Assembly (NCBI GenBank): GCA_963779685.1
Contig: CAVZZG010000003.1
Location: forward strand, 1,860,001 to 1,924,000
Direction of reading: 5' to 3'
DNA from: CAVZZG01 sp963779685
GTDB taxonomy: Bacteria; Actinomycetota; Thermoleophilia; Gaiellales; F1-60-MAGs149
DNA length: 64,000 nt
This document shows, one piece after another, positions 50,820 to 63,144 of the stretch. Position 1 is the first letter of the stretch, and the number at the start of each line of letters is the position of its first letter. Under the pieces are notes generated by a model. The model searched no databases, was not told the DNA's origin, and saw nothing but the letters and a program-made list of their open reading frames with translations. Made by a program: the position numbers and the translations under genes.

Positions 50820-52040
50820 TCAGCCCTCCAGCTCGGCCTGCCAGAGGCCGTCGCGGATCAGCGCCACCTGACGCCCGGCGCGCGTCCACCCCGTGACGTC
50901 GACGTCGGGTGCGCCGATCATGACGTCGGTGTGGATCCGCGAGCCGTTGACCCGGGCGGCGCCCGGCCGGCGGGCGAGGTCGAAGCCGTGGCCGAATGCG
51001 ATGTGCGAGGCGGCGTTCTCGTCGATCAGCGTGATGCCGTAGGTACGCCCGGTCGCCCCGATCCGCGACCCTGCGTCCACGAGCGCCACCTCGCCAAGCC
51101 TGGCGGCACCGCGGTCACGCGAGACGTGGGCCGCGAGGTAGTCGCGGTCGGCAGGATCGTCGGCCTCGAGCTCGACCAGGCGCCCGCCGCGGAAGCGACC
51201 GCGGATGCCCGCGATGCGCCGCCCGTCGAGGGTCAGGGGCCGGCTGCAGGCGAACGTGCCGGACGTCCGGCGGGGATCCGGGCTCGTGAACACCTCCTCG
51301 GTGGGGAGATTCGCGCGGAACGTCGCACCGTAGGTCGTCTGCTCCTCGCCGCCGAGCCAGACGCTGCCGGGCGGGAGGCCGAGCTCGAGGTCGATCGCGG
51401 GACCCCGGAAACGGAGCCGGTCGAGGTCGAGGCCGGTGAGAGCGCGCGCGCGGCCGACCAGCCGTTCGACGTGCACGTCCCAGGCATCCGGCGGGTCGGC
51501 GGCGGCGATCCGGCAGAAGCCGACCAGGTCGTCGCTCACGCGCCGGGCGGCCTCGGCTGCCGGCAGCTCGGGATAGGCGGTCGCGGCCCAGCCCTCCAGC
51601 GGCCAGGCGATGACGCAGAACCGCAGGTCGCCCCGCTGCACCGCGCGCCCGTAGGCCCTCGTTCCCGGCACCCGGGTCGTGCGCTCACGCGCCGCGCGCA
51701 GCGGATCGGTGCCGTTCATCAGGCGGGGCTCGGACGGCCCGTTCACCGACACCGACGAGCCCCGCTCGCCGACGACCCAGCGCATGCGCTGCTCGTACCA
51801 CGGAGGCACCAGCTCCAGGTGCTTCGCATCGGACTCCACGACGCGCGCACGGCGCACGCGCGGCTCGACGAACTGCACGTCGACGAGGCGGGCGCCGGCG
51901 CGGTAGGACGCCGCCGCCAGCTCGACGAGCAGGTCGCGGTGCGCCGGCTCGCCGTGCACTGCCACCACGTCGCCGACGGGCACGCGCAGACAGGACCGGA
52001 CGACGAGGTCGACGTAGCGCCTGAGGGTCTGCTCTTCCAC
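50820..52040 (-). CDS. M29-family aminopeptidase
   Basis: A 406-residue protein like thermophilic aminopeptidases (AmpS/aminopeptidase T). The N-terminal domain starts RRYVDLVVRSCLRVPVGDVV; the metal-binding core contains FRANLPTEEVFTSPDPRRTS (Glu ligands), YLAAHVSRDRGAARLGEVAL, and the end motifs ASHIAFGHGF and IHTDVMIG. It removes N-terminal amino acids from peptides with two metal ions. GTG 52040 lies 26 bp from the divergent decarboxylase. Confidence 0.88.
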   Translation of the reverse strand: MEEQTLRRYVDLVVRSCLRVPVGDVVAVHGEPAHRDLLVELAAASYRAGARLVDVQFVEPRVRRARVVESDAKHLELVPPWYEQRMRWVVGERGSSVSVNGPSEPRLMNGTDPLRAARERTTRVPGTRAYGRAVQRGDLRFCVIAWPLEGWAATAYPELPAAEAARRVSDDLVGFCRIAAADPPDAWDVHVERLVGRARALTGLDLDRLRFRGPAIDLELGLPPGSVWLGGEEQTTYGATFRANLPTEEVFTSPDPRRTSGTFACSRPLTLDGRRIAGIRGRFRGGRLVELEADDPADRDYLAAHVSRDRGAARLGEVALVDAGSRIGATGRTYGITLIDENAASHIAFGHGFDLARRPGAARVNGSRIHTDVMIGAPDVDVTGWTRAGRQVALIRDGLWQAELEG

Positions 52041-52054
52041 CGGTCGGGAAACCG

Positions 52055-52060
52055 TACACT
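52055..52060 (+). promoter_or_regulatory. Putative -10 box TACACT for a leaderless decarboxylase transcript
   Basis: TACACT is followed by six bases before GTG 52067, the same arrangement as at selA. No ribosome-binding site is seen. Confidence 0.4.
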
Positions 52061-52066
52061 CGCAGC

Positions 52067-53417
52067 GTGCACAGCTACACCGACGAGACCGACCGGCTGG
52101 CCCAGGCGGTGCTCGACTACGCGCGTCACCGCCTCCGGCTCGACCCGGTCCCGCTCGACGGTCCCAAGAGCCCGGAGGAGCTCGACGCGCTGGTCGGGCA
52201 GACCATCACCCGGGACGGCCTCGGCGGGGACGCTGCGCTGCGCCTGTTCGCCGACGAGCTCTCCCACGCCTGCATCTCGGTCGACAACCCGCGGTTCCTG
52301 TCGTTCATCCCCGCGGCGCCGACCGAGGCCGCGACGCTCTTCGACCTCGTCGTCGGCGCATCGTCGATCTACGCCGGGTCGTGGCTCGAGGGGTCAGGCG
52401 CCGTCTACGCCGAGAACCAGGCGCTGCGATGGATCGCCGATCTCGTGGGGCTGCCGGCCGAGGCCGGCGGCGTCTTCGTCCAGGGCGGCACCCTCGGCAA
52501 CCTGTCGGCGCTCGTCACCGCCCGCCACGCCGCCCGCGCGCGGCGCTCCGGCCCGCCGCCGGCGCGCTGGAAGGTGGCGGCGACGACCGAGACGCACTCG
52601 TCGATCCACCACGCGGCGGCCGTCATGGACATCGACGTGGTCGGCGTCCCGGTGGACGACGAGGGCCGCATGACGGGGGCGGCACTGCGAGCTGCGCTGG
52701 CGAACGCCGGCGACGGGGTGTTCGCCGTGGTGGGCACCGCAGGGACGACGAACTTCGGGATCATCGACCGCCTGGACGAGATCGCCGACACGGCCGCCGA
52801 GCACGGCATCTGGTTCCACGTCGACGGCGCCTACGGCGGAGCCGCGCTGGCCGCGCCGTCGGTGCGAAGCCGGTTCCGTGGCGTCGAGCGCTGCGACTCG
52901 TTCATCGTCGACCCGCACAAGTGGCTGTTCGCGCCCTTCGACGCCTGCGCGCTGCTGTACCGCGATCCCTCCCTCGCACGGGCCGCCCATACGCAGAAGG
53001 CCGGCTACCTCGAGGTGCTCGAGAACGCGGAGGAGTGGAACCCGTCCGACTACGCCGTCAACCTGTCGCGCCGCGCCCGCGGCCTGCCGTTCTGGTTCTC
53101 GCTCGCCGCCCACGGCACGCGACGCCTACGCCGCCGCCGTCGAGCGGACGCTCGAGGTCGCCCGGCTCGCCACCGAGGACATCCGCTCGCGAACCTACGT
53201 CGAGCTCCTGCACGAGCCCGACCTGTCCGTCGTCGTGTTCCGCCGCCTCGGCTGGGGCCCCGCGGCCTACCACGACTGGGCCGACCGTCAGCTGAAGGCG
53301 AACTTCGCGTTCGTCATGCCGACCGTCCACGCGGGCGAGACCGTCACCCGCTTCGCCATCATCAACCCCCGCACGACTCCGGAGCACATCTCGCTGATCC
53401 TGGACACCATGGCGTAG
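52067..53417 (+). CDS. Group II PLP-dependent amino-acid decarboxylase, apparent +1 frameshift
   Basis: About 449 residues when one extra base near 53116 is ignored. It resembles aromatic-L-amino-acid/tyrosine decarboxylases: FLSFIPAAPTEAATLFDLVV, GVFVQGGTLGNLSALVTARH, WFHVDGAYGGAALAAPSVRS, and the PLP lysine in SFIVDPHKWLFAPFDACA near residue 285. At GGCACGCGACGCC the reading moves to the +1 frame and continues DAYAAAVERTLEVARLATED to the end TTPEHISLILDTMA. Without the shift the protein would run on into repeat DNA and end at 53542. The substrate is not clear. The amine product could feed the BMC pathway, but that is speculative. Confidence 0.8.
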
Positions 53418-53421
53418 CCGC

Positions 53422-53553
53422 CGTTCGCTCGGGCGTCGTGGTGACTGCACGCTCCGATCGCCTCGCTGCCTGTGAGGAAGCGGCGGCTTGTGGACGGGGA
53501 CTGTCCCAGTCGGGTGCCGGCCACTCCATGCGCTCCGCGTAAGGGACAGTCCC
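53422..53553 (+). repeat. Dispersed 132-bp element, copy 2
   Basis: It aligns without gaps to 7127-7258 at about 90% identity. The palindromes here are GGGACTGTCCC (53497-53507) and GGGACAGTCCC (53543-53553), spaced 46 bases start to start as in copy 1, with the central bases exchanged. A 32-bp unit (53551-53582) follows, and a second partial unit contains the stop of the next minus-strand gene. It too lies between convergent genes. Confidence 0.75.
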
Positions 53554-53599
53554 GGAGCTTGCGTTCGCTCGACGGCTGTCGTGGGTGGGCCTGCATTCG

Positions 53600-53949
53600 C
53601 TACGGGGCGGGCAGGACGCCGAGCTTCACGAGGTTCTCCCAGCGGGCGATCTCGCACCCGTTGGAGCGCTCGAAGCTGGCGTTGACGGGCTGGCCGTCGA
53701 GGGTGCCGGTGATGGTCGCCTTCTGGGGGCCGCCGAAGATCATCGTGCAGGCCGACCCGGACGGCACGGGGGCGAGGTCTGCCGCGGTGACGGCACCGGT
53801 GAAGGTGGTCGTCGTGTGATCGGGCTTCGAGCCGTCGGGCCAGACGGTCACGGTGAGCGACGTGCCGGCGGCGGTGGAGGACGAGCTGCCGCCCGTGCTG
53901 CTGCTGCCGCAGGCGGCGAGCACGGCGATGACGAGGACGGCGAGGAGCC

Positions 53950-53953
<4 letters not shown>
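53600..53953 (-). CDS. Lipoprotein with subtilisin-inhibitor-like (SSI) domain
   Basis: A 117-residue protein. The lipobox AVLAAC ends at Cys15, followed by a Ser/Thr/Gly linker. The domain LTVTVWPDG... CTMIFGGPQKATITGTLDGQ ... NGCEIARWENL follows the Streptomyces subtilisin inhibitor family, including the two cysteines of one conserved disulfide (CTMIF and GCEIARW). The first SSI disulfide and reactive loop are missing or shortened, so protease inhibition is doubtful. Its ATG overlaps the topoisomerase stop (ATGA). Confidence 0.75.
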
Positions 53954-56658
<2,705 letters not shown>

Positions 56659-56784
56659 GTACGCGTACTGACGCTAGCAGGGATGGAAAGCGAGAGCACC
56701 GCCAATGCGCCGCGCCAGCGCGTTCAAGGAGCCGCACCCAAGCGCCGATAACCGCGCTACCCTCCCGTTCCGGGTCTCAACTCC

Positions 56785-59436
56785 GTGTCTGCCGTTCCCG
56801 ATCAGGAACCCCCCCAACACGTTCCGCGCCTCGGGACCGCCGAGGCCGATCCCGCGACCAGCGCCTTGCTCGACTATACGAGCGCGGGCACGTCGCTGGT
56901 GGCCGCGTTTCGTAGCCACGGTCACCTCGCGGCGAAGATCGACCCGCTCGGCACGCCGCCGCCCGACGACCCGGCCCTGCACCCCGAGTACCACGGCCTG
57001 ACGGCCGACGTCATGCGGCAGATCCCCGCGCGGGCGCTGCGGGTGTATGCGGAGGGCGCCACCCTCCACGACGTGCTGCCGCATCTGCGCGAGGTGTACT
57101 GCGGCACGGTCGCCTACGAGATCGAGCACCTCTCGTCCCACGAGCAGCGCCGCTGGCTCCGCGAGGCGATCGAGTCGCGCCGCTTCTGGGTGCCCACGTC
57201 GATCGAGGAGCGCCGGCGCGGCCTGGTGCGCCTGCTGCGCGTCGAGGGTCTCGAGCAGTACCTGCGGCGGGCGTTCCTCGGCGCCAAGACGTTCTCCATC
57301 GAGGGCCTCGACATGATGATCCTGATGCTCGACGAGGCGGTCATGCTGGCCGCCGAGGAGGGCATCGAGGAGGCCGTGTTCGGCATGGCGCACCGCGGGC
57401 GGCTGAACGTGCTTGCCCACGTGCTGCGTCGTCCCTACCGCGACCTGCTGGCCGAGTTCGAGGCCGAGCACAAGCTCGACATCGAGACCGAGCGGCCGGA
57501 TGACGGCTCCGGGGATGTCAAGTACCACCTCGGCGCGACGACGACGCGCACCTTCGCGCAGAACGGGGAGACGCGCTCGATCCGGCTGTCGCTGCTGCCG
57601 AACCCCTCGCACCTCGAGTTCGTGAACCCGGTCGTGATGGGCCGGACTCGCGCGCTGCACACGATCTACGCCGCGCCGGCCGCGGTGACCCAGGATCGCC
57701 GTCGCGGCGTGTCGATGCTGATCCACGGCGACGCGGCGTTCTCGGCCCAGGGGATCGTCGCGGAGGGCCTCAACCTCCAGACCCTGCCGGGCTACAGCAT
57801 CGGCGGCGCGCTGCACATCATCGGCAACAACCAGATCGGCTTCACCACCGACCCCCGCGACGGCCGGTCGACCCGCCACTGCTCCGACCTGGCCAAGGGC
57901 TTCAACGTCCCGATCATCCACGTCAACGCCGACCATCTCGCCGGCTGCAGGGCCGCCGTGCGGCTTGCCATGGCCTTCCGAGCCCGGTTCGGGCGCGACG
58001 TGCTGATCGACGTCGTCGGCTACCGCCGTCTCGGCCACAACGAGGGCGACGAGCCCACGTACACCCAGCCGATGATGTACGAGCTCGTCCGCGACCACCC
58101 GACGATCGCCGAGCGCTACGCCGCGGAGCTGATCGAGGAGGGCGTCGTCACCGCGGAAGAGGTCGAGGGGATGCGCGAGCACATCGCCCGCCGCCTCAAG
58201 GAAGAGCACGGCCGCGTCCACGAACCGAAACCACACGAGATTCCCGCGGACGCGGTCGCCTGGGCCGCACCGACCGCGGTGCAGGAGGACCGCCTGGCGC
58301 GGCTCAACGACGAGCTCTTGCAGGTGCCCGAGTCGTTCACGGTCGTCCCGAAGCTGGCGACGCAGCTGAAGCGACGCGAGACGGCGTTCCTCGACCGGGC
58401 CGGGATCGACTGGGGCCATGCGGAGGCGCTGGCCTTCGCGTCACTGCTGTGCGACGGCGTGCACATCCGGCTGACGGGCCAGGACACCGAGCGCGGGACG
58501 TTCGCTCACCGCCACGCGGTGCTGCACGATGCTCTCACGGGCGAGACGTACACGCCGATGGAGCACCTCCACGGCGCCCGGGCCGGGTTCGAGATCCACA
58601 ACTCGCCGCTGACCGAGAACGCCTGCCTCGGCTACGAGCACGGCTACGCCGTCACGCGCCCCGATGCGCTGGTGCTGTGGGAGGCGCAGTTCGGCGACTT
58701 CGCCAACGGCGCACAGGTGATCATCGACCAGTTCATCGTCTCCAGCGCCTCCAAGTGGGGCCAGACGTCACGGCTCACCCTGCTCCTGCCGCACGGGTTC
58801 GAGGGGAATGGCCCGGAGCACTCGTCCGCCCGGCTCGAGCGGTTCCTGAAACTGGGGGCCGAGGGCAACATCACGGTCTGCAACCCGACGACGCCGGCGC
58901 AGTTCTTCCACCTCCTGCGCCTGCAGGCACTCGCACGGCTGCGGCGGCCGCTGATCGTGATGACGCCGAAGGGCCTGCTGCGGGCGAAGGACGCGACCTC
59001 GGGCCTGGACGAGCTGACCACCGGCACGTTCCAGCCGGTGCTGGACGACCCGGAAGCCTCGGAGTGGCGCGAGGACATCACCCGCCTCGTGCTCTGCTCC
59101 GGGAAGATGTACTACGACCTGCAACGGCATCCTGGACGCGCGGCGTCGGACACGCTCGCGATCGCACGGATCGAGCAGCTCTACCCCTTCCCGCGGACCG
59201 AGGTCGAGGAGCTGATCCAGCGATACCCCTACCTCGAGCAGCTGGTCTGGGTGCAGGAGGAGCCGCAGAACATGGGCGCGTGGCGATCGATCCGCCACCG
59301 GCTCGAGCAGTCGATCCCCAGTCGCGTGCCGCTCGTCTACGAGGGCCGGCCGTGGCGGGCCAGCCCGTCCGAGGGGTACCCGATCGCGCACGAGCGCGAG
59401 CAGGATCGCATCGTCCGCGCAGCGCTCGGGCTGTGA
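56785..59436 (+). CDS. sucA: 2-oxoglutarate dehydrogenase E1 component
   Basis: An 883-residue thiamine-diphosphate enzyme: FSIEGLDMMILMLDEAVMLA, FGMAHRGRLNVLAHVL, HLGATTTRTFAQNGE, GDAAFSAQGIVAEGLNLQTL, NNQIGFTTDPRDGRST, YRRLGHNEGDEPTYTQPMMY and ENACLGYEHGYAVTRPDALV. It lacks the E2-like N-terminal acyltransferase domain found in mycobacterial Kgd fusions, so a separate E2 is needed. GTG 56785 follows a TACCCT box (56758-56763); the 126 bp upstream holds nothing else recognisable. It overlaps the M24 peptidase gene by GTGA. Confidence 0.94.
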   Translation: MSAVPDQEPPQHVPRLGTAEADPATSALLDYTSAGTSLVAAFRSHGHLAAKIDPLGTPPPDDPALHPEYHGLTADVMRQIPARALRVYAEGATLHDVLPHLREVYCGTVAYEIEHLSSHEQRRWLREAIESRRFWVPTSIEERRRGLVRLLRVEGLEQYLRRAFLGAKTFSIEGLDMMILMLDEAVMLAAEEGIEEAVFGMAHRGRLNVLAHVLRRPYRDLLAEFEAEHKLDIETERPDDGSGDVKYHLGATTTRTFAQNGETRSIRLSLLPNPSHLEFVNPVVMGRTRALHTIYAAPAAVTQDRRRGVSMLIHGDAAFSAQGIVAEGLNLQTLPGYSIGGALHIIGNNQIGFTTDPRDGRSTRHCSDLAKGFNVPIIHVNADHLAGCRAAVRLAMAFRARFGRDVLIDVVGYRRLGHNEGDEPTYTQPMMYELVRDHPTIAERYAAELIEEGVVTAEEVEGMREHIARRLKEEHGRVHEPKPHEIPADAVAWAAPTAVQEDRLARLNDELLQVPESFTVVPKLATQLKRRETAFLDRAGIDWGHAEALAFASLLCDGVHIRLTGQDTERGTFAHRHAVLHDALTGETYTPMEHLHGARAGFEIHNSPLTENACLGYEHGYAVTRPDALVLWEAQFGDFANGAQVIIDQFIVSSASKWGQTSRLTLLLPHGFEGNGPEHSSARLERFLKLGAEGNITVCNPTTPAQFFHLLRLQALARLRRPLIVMTPKGLLRAKDATSGLDELTTGTFQPVLDDPEASEWREDITRLVLCSGKMYYDLQRHPGRAASDTLAIARIEQLYPFPRTEVEELIQRYPYLEQLVWVQEEPQNMGAWRSIRHRLEQSIPSRVPLVYEGRPWRASPSEGYPIAHEREQDRIVRAALGL

Positions 59437-60503
59437 ATCCCGCACGTCTGGAACGAATCCGCGAGGGCATGCGGGCCGCAGAGGTGGACGTCCTGATCGC
59501 CGGCCCGTCCTCGGACTACCGGTACCTGACCGGACTGCTGCCCCCGATCCCGACCAGACTCGCCCTGTTCGTCCTGCCGGTTTCGGGCGACCCGGCGCTG
59601 CTCCTGCCGGCGTTCGAGGCGCCTGCGACGGCCCCGTGCGAGCTCGTCACCTGGGTCGACGGGGACGATCCGCTGATCGCCGCCGCCCGGCTGATCGGCC
59701 GACCGCGCCGGCTCGCGGTATCGGAGCGCACCTGGGCCCGGTACATCATCCCTCTCCAGCACGCCACCGGCGCCGAACTCCACGCGGCGGACGGCATCAT
59801 CGGACCCGTCCGTGCACTCAAGGACCCGGACGAACGGGCCGCCCTGCGGCGAGCCGGGGCCGCTGTCGATCGCGTCCTGCGCGGCCTGTACGACCTGCAG
59901 TGGATCGGTCGCACCGAGGCCGAGCTCGCCCGCGACCTGCACGATCTGATGCTCGTCAGCGGCCACGAGCTGGTCCACGACGTGATCGTCGGCGCGGGTG
60001 CGAACGGTGCCCGTCCGCACCACGTTCCCGGGCACGACGAGATCCGGCGAGGTGACGCGATCGTCGTGGACGTCGGCGGCGCGGTCGATGGCTACGTCTC
60101 GGACGTGACCCGGATGGTCCTGGCCGGCGAGCCGCCGGCCGGGTACGAGGCGATCCACGAGGCCGTCGACGCCGCGCACGCCGCCGGGCGGGCCGCGGCT
60201 CGCCCGGGCGCCACCACCGGCGAGGTCGATGCCGCCGCTCGCGCGACGCTCGTCGATGCCGGACTCGGCGAGGCCTTCACGCACCGCCTCGGCCACGGGG
60301 TCGGGCTCGACACCCACGAGGCGCCCTACCTCGCACCGGGCTCCGACACGGTGCTCGAGCCGGGCATGGCGTTCACCATCGAGCCGGGCGCCTATCTCGG
60401 GGGCAGGCTCGGCGTGCGGATCGAGGATGCGTACATCCTCGAGGATGGCGGTGCGAGCCCCGTGACGCACGCCGCGCACGCGCCGATCCTGGTCGCGCGA
60501 TAA
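59433..60503 (+). CDS. M24-family Xaa-Pro peptidase
   Basis: A 356-residue protein. The N-terminal creatinase-like domain (DVLIAGPSSDYRYLTGLLPP) precedes a pita-bread metallopeptidase with metal ligands in VVDVGGAVDGYVSDVTRM, FTHRLGHGVGLDTHEAPYL, FTIEPGAYLGGRLGVRIED. It likely removes residues before proline in short peptides using two metal ions. GTG 59433 overlaps the 2-oxoglutarate dehydrogenase stop (GTGA). Confidence 0.92.
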   Translation: MNPARLERIREGMRAAEVDVLIAGPSSDYRYLTGLLPPIPTRLALFVLPVSGDPALLLPAFEAPATAPCELVTWVDGDDPLIAAARLIGRPRRLAVSERTWARYIIPLQHATGAELHAADGIIGPVRALKDPDERAALRRAGAAVDRVLRGLYDLQWIGRTEAELARDLHDLMLVSGHELVHDVIVGAGANGARPHHVPGHDEIRRGDAIVVDVGGAVDGYVSDVTRMVLAGEPPAGYEAIHEAVDAAHAAGRAAARPGATTGEVDAAARATLVDAGLGEAFTHRLGHGVGLDTHEAPYLAPGSDTVLEPGMAFTIEPGAYLGGRLGVRIEDAYILEDGGASPVTHAAHAPILVAR

Positions 60504-60514
60504 TTCGCGCCGGA

Positions 60515-61711
60515 ATGCGGGTTGTCGTGATCGGGGCCGGCTTCGCCGGCCTGCAGGCTGCGGACGAGCTCGCGCGAAGGGGCGCGGACGTCGTCGTGCT
60601 CGAGGCGCGCGACCGTGTCGGCGGACGCGTCTGGAGCCAGGAGCTGTCCAACGGCGCCACCATCGAGATGGGCGCGGAGTTCTTCGAGCACGACCACCGG
60701 CTGCTGCGCGGACTCGCCGCCCGCTTCGGGCTCGAGATCGTGCCACGCGGCATGCGCTACTCCGACCGCGAGCCTCGCGGCGTCGATGCGACGCGGGAGG
60801 CGATCCTCGCCGCGGCGGCGGGCCTCGCGGCATCAGCCGCGACCGCCGGGCCTGCGATCTCGGTCGCGGGGCTGCTCCGCGATGCCGACATCGCCCCCGG
60901 CGTGGCGGAGGCCATCCGCGCCCGCGTCGAGGTGTCGTCGGCGTTCGACGCCGACGAGATCGATGCGCGGGTGCTCTCCCACTACGGCGCCAGCTTCGAA
61001 GGTCCCGAGTCCGACCGCATCGTGGGCGGCAACGACGCCATCGCGGGCGGGCTGGCGGCCGGGCTCGGCGATCGGATCCGGCTCTCGACCCCGGCAGCCG
61101 CCATCACGTGGGGCAACGCCGGCGTGCAGGTGGCGACCGGATCCGGCCCGGTCGAGGCCGACGCGGCGGTCGTGGCCGTCCCGGCCGCGGTGCTCGGCGA
61201 CCTGCCGGTCGACCCCGCTCTACCGTCGGCCATGGCGGAGGCGCTGGCGCGCCTGCCGGTCGGCCAGGCCGCGAAGCTGTTCGCCCCGCTGCGCCACCCG
61301 GCGGCACCGTCGGCGGTCCTGAGCGTCCCGGAACGGTACTGGGCCTGGACGGCACGGACGACCGGCGGCCGGGTGGCGCCGGTCGTCAGCTGCTTCGCGG
61401 GATCGCCCGCGGCGCTCCGGCGTCTGCGCGTCGATGCCGGCCCGGCGACCTGGCTGGCATCGCTGGCGGCGCTCCGCGCCGACCTCGACATCGACCCCTC
61501 GGGGGCGTTGCTCGCCACCTGGGACGACGTCTGGACGCGCGGGTGCTACGGCGTGCAGTCGCTCGCGGCCCTGCCGGGCGACGGCGCCGCGCTGCGCGGC
61601 CGAGCCGGGCCGCTCGTCTTCTGCGGCGAGCACACGGCAGGGCCACAGGCCGGGCTCATGGAGGGCGCGCTCGCGAGCGGCCTGCGCGCCGCAGCCGAGG
61701 TTCTAGGGTGA
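60515..61711 (+). CDS. Flavin-containing amine oxidase
   Basis: A 398-residue FAD oxidoreductase of the amine-oxidase (MAO) type. FAD motif VVVIGAGFAGLQAADELARR at residues 3-22, then VLEARDRVGGRVWSQELSNG, EMGAEFFE and, at the end, LVFCGEHTAGPQAGLMEGAL which forms the second FAD contact. It could oxidise an amine to an aldehyde, like the PuuB-like protein, but the substrate is unknown. It overlaps the glcD start (GTGA). Confidence 0.9.
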   Translation: MRVVVIGAGFAGLQAADELARRGADVVVLEARDRVGGRVWSQELSNGATIEMGAEFFEHDHRLLRGLAARFGLEIVPRGMRYSDREPRGVDATREAILAAAAGLAASAATAGPAISVAGLLRDADIAPGVAEAIRARVEVSSAFDADEIDARVLSHYGASFEGPESDRIVGGNDAIAGGLAAGLGDRIRLSTPAAAITWGNAGVQVATGSGPVEADAAVVAVPAAVLGDLPVDPALPSAMAEALARLPVGQAAKLFAPLRHPAAPSAVLSVPERYWAWTARTTGGRVAPVVSCFAGSPAALRRLRVDAGPATWLASLAALRADLDIDPSGALLATWDDVWTRGCYGVQSLAALPGDGAALRGRAGPLVFCGEHTAGPQAGLMEGALASGLRAAAEVLG

Positions 61712-63144
61712 TCGACGAGCTGCGCGGGATCGTCGGCGCCGGTCACGTGCTGACGGAGCGAGCCGCCCTCGCGAGCTACGCCTGCGACGGACTCACCGGC
61801 CACCGCGTCGCGCCCCGGGCCGTGGTGCTGCCGGCGACGACCGCCGAGGTCGCCGCCGTGGTGCGCACGTGCGCCGGCCACGGCGTGCCGTTCGTGGCCC
61901 GCGGGGCCGGAACCGGGCTCTCGGGCGGCGCGCTGCCGGTTGCGGAGGGGATCGTCGTCTGCCTCCAGCGGATGCGGCGCATCCTCGAGATCGACATCGA
62001 GAACGAGCGAGTCGTGGTCGAACCCGGCGTCGCCAACCTCGCCGTGTCCCGGGCGGTCGCCGACCTCGGCTACTACTACGCGCCCGACCCGTCGTCCCAG
62101 CAGGTCTGCACGATCGGCGGCAACGTGGCCGAGAACTCGGGCGGAGCCCACTGCCTGAAGTACGGCTTCACGACCAACCACGTGCTGGCGGTCACCTTCG
62201 TGACGGCGGACGGACGGGTGGCGCGCCTCGGTCATACCGTCCCCGACGGGCCCGGGCTCGACCTGCTCGGCGTCGTCGTGGGGTCGGAGGGAACGCTCGG
62301 CATCGTCACCGAGGTGACGCTCCGGATCCTGCCGCGACCGGAGACGGTCGATACCCTGCTCGCCGCCTTCGACTCCACCGACGCTGCCGGCGACGCCGTC
62401 TCGCGGATCATCGCCGCGGGCATCGTGCCGGCAGCGATCGAGATGATGGACCGGCTCACGATCGAGGCGGCCGAGGCCGCCGTATCGGCCGGCTACCCAT
62501 CGTGCGACGGTCTCCTGCTGGTCGAGCTGGACGGACCGGCCGGCGAGGTCGCCTCGCTATCGACCGAGGTCGAGGACCACTGCCGGGCCGCCGGCGCCGG
62601 CGAGATCCGCCGGGCGGGCGACGCCACGGAGCGGGCCGCCATGTGGCGCGGCCGCAAGGCCGCGTTCGCGGCCATGGGCCGGGTCAGTCCCGACTACTAC
62701 GTCCAGGACGGCGTCATCCCCCGCTCGCGGCTGGGCGAGGTGCTGCGCGGGATCAGGCTGCTGGAGGAGGAGTCCGGACTGCGGGTCGGCAACGTGTTCC
62801 ATGCGGGCGACGGGAACCTCCATCCGCTGGTGCTGTACGACGGCGCCGTACCGGGGGCATCCGAGCGCGCGCTGGAGGTGGCGGCACGGATCCTCGACCT
62901 CTGCCTCGACGTCGGCGGGTCGATCACCGGCGAGCACGGTGTCGGGCACGACAAGGCCTGTTACATGGCGAAGATGTTCGACGGCGCCGACCTGACGGTC
63001 ATGGACCGGCTGCGGGCGGCGTTCGATCCCGAGCGGCTCTGCAACCCCGGCAAGGTGCTGCCGACGCCGCGACTCTGCGGCGAGGTGCCCGGGTTCTACC
63101 GGGTGCATCCGCTCGAGCGCGCGGGACTTGGAGAACGGTTCTGA
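61708..63144 (+). CDS. glcD: Glycolate oxidase subunit GlcD (FAD-linked)
   Basis: A 478-residue FAD-binding-4-type oxidase. PFVARGAGTGLSGGALPVAE, CTIGGNVAENSGGAHCLKYG, LLGVVVGSEGTLGIVTEVTL, GNVFHAGDGNLHPLVLYDGA and GSITGEHGVGHDKACYMAKM define GlcD. It oxidises 2-hydroxyacids such as glycolate (or lactate). GTG 61708 overlaps the amine oxidase, and the stop overlaps the ATG of glcE (TGATG), so the four-gene run from the M24 peptidase to glcE is probably one transcript. Confidence 0.92.
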   Translation: MIDELRGIVGAGHVLTERAALASYACDGLTGHRVAPRAVVLPATTAEVAAVVRTCAGHGVPFVARGAGTGLSGGALPVAEGIVVCLQRMRRILEIDIENERVVVEPGVANLAVSRAVADLGYYYAPDPSSQQVCTIGGNVAENSGGAHCLKYGFTTNHVLAVTFVTADGRVARLGHTVPDGPGLDLLGVVVGSEGTLGIVTEVTLRILPRPETVDTLLAAFDSTDAAGDAVSRIIAAGIVPAAIEMMDRLTIEAAEAAVSAGYPSCDGLLLVELDGPAGEVASLSTEVEDHCRAAGAGEIRRAGDATERAAMWRGRKAAFAAMGRVSPDYYVQDGVIPRSRLGEVLRGIRLLEEESGLRVGNVFHAGDGNLHPLVLYDGAVPGASERALEVAARILDLCLDVGGSITGEHGVGHDKACYMAKMFDGADLTVMDRLRAAFDPERLCNPGKVLPTPRLCGEVPGFYRVHPLERAGLGERF